Under the pieces are notes generated by a model. It ran no database searches. It was not told the DNA's origin and was given only the letters and a program-made list of their open reading frames with translations. Of a stretch of DNA of 64,000 nt, positions 17,326 through 25,254 are shown piece after piece. A program made the position numbers and the translations under genes. Position 1 is the first letter of the stretch, and the number at the start of each line of letters is the position of its first letter. This DNA comes from an uncultured Clostridia bacterium (lineage in GTDB: Bacteria > Bacillota > Clostridia > Christensenellales > UBA1750), in assembly GCA_904393115.1 (NCBI GenBank), contig CAJFMX010000013.1:61310-125309 (forward strand), written 5' to 3'.

Positions 17326-17445
17326 GGAATAAACCCTCCTTTTCTCCCCATTGTAGGACGCGCGGCGGAAAAAGTCCAATGCCCATTTCCAATGCGTTTC
17401 CATATCCCGGACGAATCCAGCCGGAGGCCCGGGCCGCAGAGAGGA

Positions 17446-18741
17446 TCAGGCGCGCGTCTTGCAGGACGAGCACTTGCCGGAGCAGGCCCAGAGCGCGTCC
17501 GCCACCGGCGCCCAGTTTTCCGCCGCGCGCTCGCACTTTCCGGCGAGCGCATCGACGTCCTCCGGGCTCTCCAGGTCCGTGGAGTGCGCACCGGTGGCGT
17601 GCACCATGGATTGCAGCGCGCGCGGGTTGTCCAGGAGCGGACAGGGGCGCAAGGGGTTGTCGTTGAAGGGCTGGCCCGCGTGGTAGGCGCGGAACAGCGG
17701 CGACTGCAGCGCCTCGAGGATCGTCTTGTCCCGGATGTTGGAGTCCGAGTAGTGGATGAAGGCGCAGGGCTCGATGTCGCCGTTGGCGTTGATGTGCAGG
17801 TAGCGCCGTCCGCCCGCGACGCAGCCGCCCGCGTACTCGCCGTCGTTCCAAAAGTCCATGGTGAAGAGGGGCTTTGTGGCGCGGAACGCGCGCACCTGCT
17901 CGTACAGGAAGCGGCGCTGCTCGGGCGTGACCATCAGGTCCGGCACCGCGTCGCTGCCCACGGGCATGTAGGTGAAGAACCAGCAGAACTTCGCGCCCCA
18001 GGCGATCATCTGGTCAAAGTACGCCTCGCTGCCGATGACCTCCACGTTTTGACGGGTGTAGCAGCAGGAGATGCCAAAGGGCAGCTTCCGCTCGCGCAGG
18101 ATGGCCATGGCGCGCTCCACGCGGCGGAACGTGCCCGCGCCGCGGCGGGAATCCGTCGCCTCCTCAAAGCCCTCGACGGAGATGGCGGGGAGGAAGTTCT
18201 TGACGCGCAGCATCTCGTCGGCAAAGGCCTCGTCGATGAGGGTGCCGTTGGTGAAGGCGGAAAACTCGCAGTTCGGGTGCGCCTGGCAGAGGCGCAGGAT
18301 GTCCGCCTTGCGCACGAGCGGCTCGCCGCCGGAGAAGAGGTAGAAGTGGATGCCCAGCTCCTTGCCCTGGCGGAGGATGTCCTCCAGCTCCGCATAGCTG
18401 AGATTGAGCCGATTGCCGTACTCCGCCGCCCAGCAGCCCGTGCAGTGCAGGTTGCAGGCGGAGGTGGGGTCGATGAGCATCGTCCAGGGGATGTTGCAGT
18501 TGTACTTGCGGCGCAGCTCGTCGTTCCGCTCGCTCTGCAGGAACGAGCCGTTCAGGGCGAAGTTCTCAAAGAGCGCGCGCCGATGCCGTCCCAGAGGCGC
18601 AGGACAAAGCGGTTCCAGTTGTTGTCCGGGTCCGCCAGGCCTTCTTTGATGCCCCGGATCACCCCGTCCATGTCGCTCCCCGCGGGTCCTTGACCACGTA
18701 GTCGGATACGGTCCGCAGGCCCGCGGCCCCGCGCGTGCCAT
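17446..18741 (-). pseudogene. Radical SAM/SPASM protein, frameshifted
   Basis: The main frame covers most of a radical SAM enzyme: CNLHCTGC is the cluster-binding motif, SGGEP follows, and the tail has SPASM-like Cys (CVAGGRRYL, CAFIHYSD, CSGKCSSCK). The N-terminus is split over three frames: LRTVSDYVVKDPRG, then MDGVIRGIKEGLADPDNNW to DGIGAR, then ALFENFALNGSFLQ. Restoring one base in the G-run at 18678-18681 and one in the GC repeat at 18572-18581 joins all three as one domain. Both are run-length changes, so sequencing error is as likely as decay. The exact start is unclear. Its promoter belongs to the shared AAAC regulon. Confidence 0.75.
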
Positions 18742-18747
18742 GCAGCC

Positions 18748-18802
18748 ATCCTAGGGCGCGGCCGTTTCCGGTTTGTTTGCATTCTGTTTGGGAAGTGTGA
18801 AT
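18748..18802 (-). promoter_or_regulatory. AAAC-box promoter 1, radical SAM gene
   Basis: On the minus strand ATTCACACTTCCC is followed by AAACA, 31 bases, and the -10 TAGGAT (18748-18753). A second AAAC lies 22 bases after the first. Layout identical to promoters 2-4. Confidence 0.6.
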
Positions 18803-18817
18803 CCGCGGGAGCTGTGC

Positions 18818-18872
18818 ATTCATTCCCCGCAAACCCTTTGGCAATCCAATCGAAACAAACCCCGTCTATACT
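18818..18872 (+). promoter_or_regulatory. AAAC-box promoter 2, repeat protein gene
   Basis: ATTCATTCCCCGC, AAACC (18831-18835), 31 bases, then TATACT (18867-18872); second AAAC exactly 22 bases after the first. Divergent from promoter 1. Confidence 0.6.
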
Positions 18873-18948
18873 TGCAGGCGTCGTCGGGACCGGCAGGGCC
18901 TGTGCAGCGCCCGCGGCCCGAAATCTGCGAATGCAAGGAGGAAAAAAC

Positions 18949-19569
18949 ATGAAGAACCCCTGGAGGACCGCCATCTGCGCGCTGCTCCTATGCGGAGCCT
19001 TTGCCCTGGGCTGCCTCCCCGCGCAGGCCGCCGGGGCCGCCCCGGCCATGGGGGCCGCACCGGCCATGGAGGCCGCCCCGGCCATGGGGGCCGCACCGGC
19101 CATGGAGGCCGCACCGGCCATGGAGGCCGCAGCGGCCTCGGAGGCCGCTGCGGTCCCTGCGGAAATCACCTGGCCTGCGCACTATCGGATGTACCGCCGC
19201 GGCCTGGACGGCGCGCTCGAGCAGGCCCCGGGCCTGTTTTCCGGGGCCTATGTGCAGGAGCGGACTGCGGCCCTGACGGCCTGCGCGCAGCGGGCCGCGC
19301 CCCGGCTGCGGGAGCGGGCCCAGTGCGTGGGCGAGCAGGAGGTCGCCGGCCGGACCGGCCTGGTCTATACCTGCGCGCGCAGCTTCCTGGGCTTCACCTG
19401 GACGCGCACGATGATCGTCGACGAGCAGACGGGCCTGTGCCTGGCCTGGCGCGCGCAGAGCGCAATCGGCGACTACAGCCTCTCCGACGGCGCGGGCGAC
19501 TTCCTCTGCACGGACTTTGTGACGCAGGACGTCGCGCTGCCCCTGTCCCCGCAGGGACAGACCGCGTAG
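18949..19569 (+). CDS. Exported protein with N-terminal AAPAM repeats
   Basis: 206 residues: signal peptide to about residue 27 (QAAG), then six 18-bp repeats encoding AAPAM[G/E] at residues 30-65, then a C-terminal domain with MYRRGLDGALEQAP and FLGFTWTRTMIVDEQTGLCLAW, which reads like a small secreted domain. Function unknown. Its promoter shares the AAAC box with the two-component operon downstream. AAGGAGG lies 8 bases ahead of the ATG. Confidence 0.8.
   Translation: MKNPWRTAICALLLCGAFALGCLPAQAAGAAPAMGAAPAMEAAPAMGAAPAMEAAPAMEAAAASEAAAVPAEITWPAHYRMYRRGLDGALEQAPGLFSGAYVQERTAALTACAQRAAPRLRERAQCVGEQEVAGRTGLVYTCARSFLGFTWTRTMIVDEQTGLCLAWRAQSAIGDYSLSDGAGDFLCTDFVTQDVALPLSPQGQTA
19036..19143 (+). 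repeat. Six tandem 18-bp coding repeats
   Basis: Units of GCCGCMCCGGCCATGGRG, six in a row; the last is degenerate (ends CCTCGGAG). Each encodes AAPAM plus Gly or Glu, so the array can change length without frameshift. Confidence 0.92.
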
Positions 19570-19578
19570 GGCGCGCAG

Positions 19579-19633
19579 ATTCACAATTCCCAAACAAAAC
19601 CGCAAGGATTCGCAAACCCGCGTGGCGCAGAAT
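19579..19633 (+). promoter_or_regulatory. AAAC-box promoter 3
   Basis: ATTCACAATTCCCAAACA (19579-19596; 17 of 18 bases equal to promoter 1), 31 bases, then -10 CAGAAT (19628-19633). Second AAAC 22 bases after the first. Confidence 0.6.
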
Positions 19634-19668
19634 CCAAGAAGATCGGGAACCGAAAGGAGCAAACGAAG

Positions 19669-19908
19669 ATGTCTTTTGAAACCTGGAAGCGCACAAACGA
19701 GAAGATCGAAAAGAAGGTCGTGGACGGGTACCGGAAGATCGAGGACAGCGTGGCCGGCGGGTTTGAAAAGGTGAGCGACGGCTTTGTGGAGCGCCTCTTT
19801 GCCCGCGAGGGCGAGAGCGTCGGGCAGGCCAAGGCGCGCCTGGCCGGGCAGGCGGCCGCCCCGCGCGGCGCAGATCCCGCGGGGAAGGAACCGGGGGACG
19901 CGCTTTAA
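19669..19908 (+). CDS. Small charged, probably helical protein
   Basis: 79 residues, rich in Lys and Glu (MSFETWKRTNEKIEKKVVDG), no signal or membrane segment, predicted amphipathic helix over residues 1-50 and an Ala/Gly/Pro tail. Starts after CGAAAGGAGC. Lies between the repeat protein and the response regulator, under an AAAC-box promoter, so it likely belongs to the same response. Its stop codon overlaps the next promoter box. No family recognised. Confidence 0.7.
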   Translation: MSFETWKRTNEKIEKKVVDGYRKIEDSVAGGFEKVSDGFVERLFAREGESVGQAKARLAGQAAAPRGADPAGKEPGDAL

Positions 19909-19958
19909 CAAAACAGAAACAAATCTCCAACATACCGCAAACGAAGCGCCAGTATACT
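19904..19958 (+). promoter_or_regulatory. AAAC-box promoter 4, two-component operon
   Basis: TTTAACAAAACAG, AAACA (19917-19921), 31 bases, then TATACT (19953-19958); second AAAC 22 bases after the first. Suggests autoregulation by the response regulator encoded next. Confidence 0.6.
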
Positions 19959-19987
19959 GGCCGTGCATCGCAGGGGGAGGAGAGAGC

Positions 19988-20659
19988 ATGATTCACATTC
20001 TGGTCGTGGACGACGATCCGGAGCTGAACCGGGCGGTCTGCACATATCTGAACGACTCCGGCTTTACGGCGACCGGCTGCCTCGGGGGCAACGACGCCTG
20101 CCAGGAGATGTACAATAAGCACTACGACCTGATCATCTCAGACATCATGATGCCGGGCGTGGACGGGTTCGAATTTGCGCGCGCGGTGCGGCGGGTGAAC
20201 GGGCACATCCCGATCCTGTTCATGTCCGCGCGCGACGACATGCCCGCCAAGCGCCGCGGCTTTCAGCTGGGCATTGACGACTACATGGTCAAGCCCATCG
20301 AGCTGGACGAGCTGCTCATGCGCGTGCGCGCGCTGCTGCGCCGGGCCAACATCGAGGTCACGCACAAGCTGACCCACGGCAACCTGGTCCTGGACGCGGA
20401 CGCCGTCTCCGCCGTGGTGGACGGCCGGGAGGTGCCCGTGACCATGCGGGAGTTCAACATCCTGTTCAAGCTCCTCTCCTATCCGAACAAGACCTTCACC
20501 CGGGCCCAGCTGATGGACGAGTTCTGGGGCATGGAGAGCGAGAGCACGCTGCGGGCGGTGGACGTCTACATCACCAAGCTGCGCGATAAGTTCTCCGGGT
20601 GCACGGGCTTTTCGATCGCGACGGTCCGCGGCCTGGGCTACAAGGCGGTGCTCAAATGA
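19988..20659 (+). CDS. OmpR-family response regulator
   Basis: 223 residues. Receiver: ILVVDDDPELN acidic pocket, phospho-Asp in DLIISDIMMPGVDG, Lys in YMVKPIELDEL. C-terminal winged helix: VTMREFNILFKLLSYPNKTFTR and RAVDVYITKLRDK. OmpR/PhoB regulators bind direct repeats about 11 bp apart; the 22-bp spaced AAAC boxes ahead of this and three neighbouring genes are the obvious candidate targets. Overlaps the kinase gene by 4 bases (ATGA). Confidence 0.93.
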   Translation: MIHILVVDDDPELNRAVCTYLNDSGFTATGCLGGNDACQEMYNKHYDLIISDIMMPGVDGFEFARAVRRVNGHIPILFMSARDDMPAKRRGFQLGIDDYMVKPIELDELLMRVRALLRRANIEVTHKLTHGNLVLDADAVSAVVDGREVPVTMREFNILFKLLSYPNKTFTRAQLMDEFWGMESESTLRAVDVYITKLRDKFSGCTGFSIATVRGLGYKAVLK

Positions 20660-21726
20660 GTCCGCTGCCCAAGTACTTTGACGGCATCCGCCTGCCGCGG
20701 TACGTCTTCTTCCTCTCGCTGGGGTGCCTGATGCTCTTCAGCGGCGTGCACGTGGGGCTGATCCTGCTGCTCTACCGGCTGGGGTGCAGCGACATCGTGC
20801 TGGTGCACCTGGTGCTGCTGTACTGGGTGCTCGTGGCCGTGGGCCTTACGAAGTACATCCAGTGGTATACGCGCAGGTTCTACGAGAAGCCCATCCGCCG
20901 CATCGCCGAGGCCGCGGGCAAGGTCGCGGGCGGGGACTTTTCCGTCTACCTTCCGCCCGTGCACACGCCGGACCACCTGGACTGCCTGGATGCGCTGACG
21001 GAGGACTTCAACCGCATGGTCGAGGCGCTCGGCTCCATCGAGACGCTCAAGACCGAGTTCTTCTCCAACGTCTCCCACGAGATCAAGACGCCCATCGCGG
21101 TGATCCTGAACACCGCGGAGCTCCTGCGCGGGGCGGACCTTGGCGCGCCGGAGAGCCAGGAACACGTCGAAACGATCCTCCGCGCCTCCAAGCGCCTGTC
21201 CACCCTGATCACGGACATCCTCAAGCTCAACAAGCTGGAAAAGCAGACCATCTCCCCCCAGCCCGAGGCGTACGACCTGTGCGCGCAGCTGTGCGAGTGC
21301 GCGCTGCAGTTCGAGGACCTGTGGGAGAAGAAGGGCATCGAGTTCGAGGCGGATTTGGAGGACGAGCGGCCGGTGCGCCTGGACGCAGGACTGATGGAGC
21401 TGGTGTGGACGAATTTGCTCTCCAATGCGTTCAAGTTCACGCCGCCGGGCGGAACCGTGACCCTCGCCGAGCGCAGGACGGAGGCGGGCATCGTCGTGCG
21501 CGTTTCGGACACGGGCTGCGGCATGGACGCGGAAACCGCCGCGCGCGTGTTTGAGAAGTTCTACCAGGGCGACACCTCCCACGCCACCGAGGGCAACGGC
21601 CTGGGGCTCGCGCTGGTCAAGCGCGCGCTGGAGATGATGGACTGCACCGTCGCCGTGCAGAGCGCGCCGGGCGAGGGCACGACCTTTGCGGTGACCATTC
21701 CGGCAGAAGAAAGGGAAATGACATGA
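20656..21726 (+). CDS. Sensor histidine kinase
   Basis: 356 residues. Two membrane helices (about 15-40 and 48-66) with a very short extracellular loop, a HAMP linker, the H-box NVSHEIKTPIAV, N-box NLLSNAFKFTPPGG, DTGCGM and GNGLGLAL. The tiny outside loop suggests that it senses the membrane or a partner protein, like intramembrane-sensing kinases of the cell-envelope stress type. Partner of the OmpR regulator; overlaps the next gene too. Confidence 0.92.
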   Translation: MSPLPKYFDGIRLPRYVFFLSLGCLMLFSGVHVGLILLLYRLGCSDIVLVHLVLLYWVLVAVGLTKYIQWYTRRFYEKPIRRIAEAAGKVAGGDFSVYLPPVHTPDHLDCLDALTEDFNRMVEALGSIETLKTEFFSNVSHEIKTPIAVILNTAELLRGADLGAPESQEHVETILRASKRLSTLITDILKLNKLEKQTISPQPEAYDLCAQLCECALQFEDLWEKKGIEFEADLEDERPVRLDAGLMELVWTNLLSNAFKFTPPGGTVTLAERRTEAGIVVRVSDTGCGMDAETAARVFEKFYQGDTSHATEGNGLGLALVKRALEMMDCTVAVQSAPGEGTTFAVTIPAEEREMT

Positions 21727-22247
21727 TGCAAACGGGAAAAACGCCCTTTGTTTCCTTCGACTATAAAGAGGCCGCGGTGGAGCGCGAGCGCCTGTCGCAG
21801 GCCCTGGACGGCTATGCCTGCTTGGGCTGGGAGCTGGACCGGCAGGAGGGCGCGGGCGGGCAGATCCGCCTCTTCCTGCGGCGGGACCGGCACATCCTCA
21901 ACAAGGCGGAGCTGACGCGGCTGGAGCGGCAGTTCGAGGCCTGTCTGGACGCGATCCGCGCGCTGGAGGCCTCGGTCCCCCAGCGGGCGGCGATGGCCGC
22001 GCTGGCCGTGGGGCTCGCGGGCACGGTCTTCCTTGCGGGCGCGACGTTTGCGGTCACGGCGGCGCCGCCGGCCGTCTGGCTCTGCGCGGTGCTCGCCGTC
22101 CCCGGGTTCCTCGGCTGGGGCGGCGCGTATCCGGTGTACCGGCGCGTGCGCACGCTGCGCGCGCGGCAGGTGGAGCCGATGATCGAGGGCAAGCGCGACG
22201 AGATCGAGGCGGTCTGCAAAAAGGGCGTCCGGATGCGGAGCGAGTGA
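21723..22247 (+). CDS. Two-helix membrane protein of the kinase operon
   Basis: 174 residues: soluble N-terminal part (about 1-90, FDYKEAAVERERLSQALDGY), two hydrophobic helices at about 92-112 and 116-136, and a charged C-terminal tail. Start overlaps the kinase stop (ATGA-type), so it is translated with it and may be an accessory to that kinase. No known family seen. Confidence 0.75.
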   Translation: MMQTGKTPFVSFDYKEAAVERERLSQALDGYACLGWELDRQEGAGGQIRLFLRRDRHILNKAELTRLERQFEACLDAIRALEASVPQRAAMAALAVGLAGTVFLAGATFAVTAAPPAVWLCAVLAVPGFLGWGGAYPVYRRVRTLRARQVEPMIEGKRDEIEAVCKKGVRMRSE

Positions 22248-22263
22248 AGGGCGGCCCGCGGGC

Positions 22264-22298
22264 AAGGAGAGGGGGAGAGAATCCCCCTCTCCTTTTTT
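22264..22298 (+). terminator. Terminator of the two-component operon
   Basis: AAGGAGAGGGGGA stem with TCCCCCTCTCCTT and six Ts. Confidence 0.9.
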
Positions 22299-22310
22299 GC
22301 GCCCGGCCTA

Positions 22311-22339
22311 TTGCTTTTGCGCGCGCTCTAAACTATACT
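22311..22339 (+). promoter_or_regulatory. Promoter of MATE gene
   Basis: TTGCTT, 17 bases, TATACT. Confidence 0.7.
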
Positions 22340-22409
22340 GAATACATATGCCGTTTGCCGGCCCTCTTTTTTTCTGGACCGGCGGCGAGGGAAGGGAAAG
22401 GCGACGGAA

Positions 22410-23786
22410 ATGGAAGACCAACAAAAAATTGACCTGTTTGAAAAGCTGCCGGTGCCGCGGGCGGTGATGAAGCTGGCCGTGCCCACCATCCTCAGCTCCC
22501 TGGTCATGGTGCTCTACAACCTGGCGGACACCTACTTTGTCGGGATGCTCAACGACCCCATCCAGAACGCCGGCGTGGCGCTGGCCGCGCCGGTGCTGCT
22601 GGCCTTCAACGCGATCAACAACCTGTTCGGCGTGGGCTCTTCGAGCATGATGAGCCGGGCCCTGGGCCGCAGGGACTACGAGACGGTCTACAAGAGCTCG
22701 GCCTTCGGGTTCTACAGCTCCATCCTGTGCGGGCTGCTGTTTTCGCTGCTGTGCACGGTGTTTGCCGGGCCCCTGCTCGGGCTGCTCGGCGCGGACGAGA
22801 CCACCTACGACGCGACGATGGGCTACATGTTCTGGACGGTGAACCTGGGCGCGATGCCGGCGATCCTGAACGTGGTCATGGCCTACCTCGTGCGCGCGGA
22901 GGGCGCCTCCCTCCACGCGAGCCTGGGCACGATGAGCGGCTGTCTGCTCAACATCGCGCTGGACCCCATCTTCATCCTGCCCTGGGGCTTTGACATGGGC
23001 GCGGCGGGCGCGGGCCTGGCGACGTTCCTGTCCAACTGCGTGGCGTGCCTGTACTTCTTCGTGCTGCTCTACGTCAAGCGCGGGCGCACCTACGTCAGCA
23101 TCCACCCCAAGATGTACCGCTGGAAGAAGGAGATCGTCCTGGGGGTCTTCGGGGTGGGCGTCCCCGCCTCGATCCAGAACCTGCTCAACGTCACCGGCAT
23201 GACCGTGCTCAACAACTTCACCGCGGCCTACGGCGCCAACGCGGTCGCGGCCATGGGCATCGCGCAGAAGATCAACCAGGTGCCCATGCAGATCTCCATG
23301 GGCGTGTCCCAGGGCATCATGCCGCTCATCAGCTACAACTACGCCAGCCGCAACGTGTCCCGCATGAAGGGGACGCTGCTCTTCACGGTCAAGATCGCGC
23401 TGTCCTTCATGGTGGCGGTGGCGCTGGGCTACTTCTTCTTCGCGGGTCCGCTGACGGAGATGTTCATGTCCAACCCGGACGTCGTCGCCTATGGCACGGC
23501 GTTCCTGCGCGGGTTCTGCCTGGGCCTGCCCTTCCTGTGCATGGACTTCATCGCCGTGGGCGTGTTCCAGGCCACGGGCCTGGGGCGCAACGCGCTGATC
23601 TTCGCGATCCTGCGCAAGATCGTGCTGGAGATCCCCGCGCTGTTCGTGCTGAACTGGCTCTTCCCGCTCTATGGACTGGCGTACGCGCAGTTTACGGCGG
23701 AGATCCTCCTGGCCGTGGCCGCGGTGCTGGTGCTGCGCCGCCTGTTCCGCGACCTGGAGAGAGGGCACGCTCCGGCGGGCGCGTGA
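22410..23786 (+). CDS. MATE-family efflux transporter
   Basis: 458 residues, twelve membrane helices in two similar halves. AVPTILSSLVMVLYNLADTYFVG at the start and GVSQGIMPLISYNYASRN in the second half are typical MATE blocks (long motif described only by position: residues 17-40). Cation-driven export of drugs or metabolites. Monocistronic, with its own promoter and terminator. Confidence 0.92.
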   Translation: MEDQQKIDLFEKLPVPRAVMKLAVPTILSSLVMVLYNLADTYFVGMLNDPIQNAGVALAAPVLLAFNAINNLFGVGSSSMMSRALGRRDYETVYKSSAFGFYSSILCGLLFSLLCTVFAGPLLGLLGADETTYDATMGYMFWTVNLGAMPAILNVVMAYLVRAEGASLHASLGTMSGCLLNIALDPIFILPWGFDMGAAGAGLATFLSNCVACLYFFVLLYVKRGRTYVSIHPKMYRWKKEIVLGVFGVGVPASIQNLLNVTGMTVLNNFTAAYGANAVAAMGIAQKINQVPMQISMGVSQGIMPLISYNYASRNVSRMKGTLLFTVKIALSFMVAVALGYFFFAGPLTEMFMSNPDVVAYGTAFLRGFCLGLPFLCMDFIAVGVFQATGLGRNALIFAILRKIVLEIPALFVLNWLFPLYGLAYAQFTAEILLAVAAVLVLRRLFRDLERGHAPAGA

Positions 23787-23803
23787 CCGGACGCTGCTTT
23801 TTC

Positions 23804-23833
23804 GGAGAATCGCTTCGGCGGTTCTCCTTTTTT
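23804..23833 (+). terminator. Terminator of MATE gene
   Basis: GGAGAATCGC, TTCG loop, GCGGTTCTCC and six Ts. Confidence 0.92.
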
Positions 23834-23864
23834 GTCCCCGGGGCGGCGCGGCCGTTTTCCCCCG

Positions 23865-23893
23865 TAGGCAAGCCGGGGCGCCTATGGTATAAT
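23865..23893 (+). promoter_or_regulatory. Promoter of the fucosidase block
   Basis: TAGGCA (weak -35), 17 bases, TATAAT, 42 bases before the HAD gene. Genes up to 28,803 run with gaps under 40 bases and no terminator, so this may drive all five. Confidence 0.55.
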
Positions 23894-23935
23894 GGGGGCG
23901 AAACGGCAAGCACAAAAATTTGGGAGGACAGAGCG

Positions 23936-24541
23936 ATGGTGCGCAACGTGGTCTTTGACATGGGAAAGGTTCTGCTGGACTTCAATGTCGAGCGCTATCT
24001 CCTGCGCGTGGAGCGGGAGGAGGACCGGCCGCTCGTGCGGCAGGCGCTGTTTGCGAGCGTGGAATGGGTCATGACGGACTATGGGACGATGGACGACGAG
24101 GGGCTGCTCGCCGCGGCGTGCCGCAGGCTCCCGCAGCATCTGCACCCCGCGGCGGAGGAGATCGTGCGCACCTGGTATCGGGACATGCCCGCCTACCCGG
24201 GCGTGGGCGAGGTGATCCGCCGCCTCAAGGACGAGGGCTACCGCCTCTACCTCCTCTCCAACGTCTGCGGGCACTACGACGTCATGCGCCGGAACATCCC
24301 GCACATCGAGCGGTTTGACGGCGAGTTCATTTCCTCGGACTGGCATCTGCTCAAGCCCGACCCGGAGATCTTCCGCACGTTCTGCCTGCACTTCGGGCTC
24401 AACCCCGCGCAGTGCTTCTTCATCGACGACCAGCCGGCCAACGTCTTTGGCGCCCTGCGCGCGGGGATGCGCGGCATGGTCTACCACGGGGACCCGGGCG
24501 CCATCCTCCCGGCGCTGCGCGCGGCGCAGGGCGAGGCGTGA
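23936..24541 (+). CDS. HAD-family phosphatase
   Basis: 201 residues. VVFDMGKVLLDF (motif I, but Gly replaces the usual second Asp region), LLSNVCGHY (motif II Ser/Asn), KPDPEIF (motif III Lys), FFIDDQPANV (motif IV Asp-Asp). YihX-like sugar-phosphate phosphatases share this pattern. Overlaps the kinase gene (GTGA). Confidence 0.87.
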   Translation: MVRNVVFDMGKVLLDFNVERYLLRVEREEDRPLVRQALFASVEWVMTDYGTMDDEGLLAAACRRLPQHLHPAAEEIVRTWYRDMPAYPGVGEVIRRLKDEGYRLYLLSNVCGHYDVMRRNIPHIERFDGEFISSDWHLLKPDPEIFRTFCLHFGLNPAQCFFIDDQPANVFGALRAGMRGMVYHGDPGAILPALRAAQGEA

Positions 24542-25242
24542 GCCTCGGGGAGCGCATCGGCGCGGGCCGCACGGCGGAGGTTTTTGCCCTGCCGGGGGAG
24601 CGGGTGTGCAAGCTCTTCTACCCCGGCGTTCCGGCGGAGGCGGTCGAGGCGGAGCTGCGGGGCGCGCGCTGCGCAGACGCGCACGGCCTGGCCGCGCCGC
24701 GCTGCCACGGGCGGATGCGCGCCCTGGGCCGCGAGGGAATCGTCTTTGACCGCGTGCGCGGCCAGAGCCTGCTCGAGCGGATGCTGCGCGGCGGGGACGC
24801 GCGCCGGGCGGCGCGGGACCTTGCGGACCTGCAGCGCGGCATCCTCGCCGCGCGCGCCCGGTCGCTTCCCCCCGCGGGGGAGGCCCTCTGCCACGGGGAT
24901 TTGCACCCGGACAACGCCGTCTGCCAGGGCGAGCGATTGCTGGCGCTGGACTGGGCGAACCTGGCCCGGGGGGACGCGCGGCTGGACGTGGCGCGCACGC
25001 TCTTCCTGCTGGAGGACGCGCCGCTGCCATCCGCCGCGCCCGCGGGGCTGGAGGCGCTCCGCCGGGCGGCGGGGGAGGAATACCTCGCGGCCATGGGCGC
25101 CTCCCGCGGGGCGCTGCGCGCGTTCCTCGCCGCGGTCCTGGCCGCGCGCGCCGGCGAAGCGCCGGAGGAGGCCGCGGCCCTTGCGCCCAGGATCGCCGCG
25201 CTGCTGCAAGACGAAACCGCATTTTCATCGGAAAGAAAATAG
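24538..25242 (+). CDS. Aminoglycoside-phosphotransferase-fold kinase
   Basis: 234 residues. CHGDLHPDNAV is the catalytic loop (Brenner motif) and LALDWANLARGD carries the metal-binding Asp, both typical of the APH/choline-kinase fold. The small size and operon position argue for a sugar or other small-molecule kinase rather than drug resistance. Starts at the GTG overlapping the HAD stop. Confidence 0.82.
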   Translation: MSLGERIGAGRTAEVFALPGERVCKLFYPGVPAEAVEAELRGARCADAHGLAAPRCHGRMRALGREGIVFDRVRGQSLLERMLRGGDARRAARDLADLQRGILAARARSLPPAGEALCHGDLHPDNAVCQGERLLALDWANLARGDARLDVARTLFLLEDAPLPSAAPAGLEALRRAAGEEYLAAMGASRGALRAFLAAVLAARAGEAPEEAAALAPRIAALLQDETAFSSERK

Positions 25243-25254
25243 GAGGAACCCAAG

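Noticed and set aside
19036..19143. CRISPR array
   Set aside because: Repeats are 18 bp, contiguous without spacers and in-frame in a gene.
24538..25242. Aminoglycoside resistance enzyme
   Set aside because: Operon with HAD and fucosidase genes, short size; the fold alone does not imply resistance.
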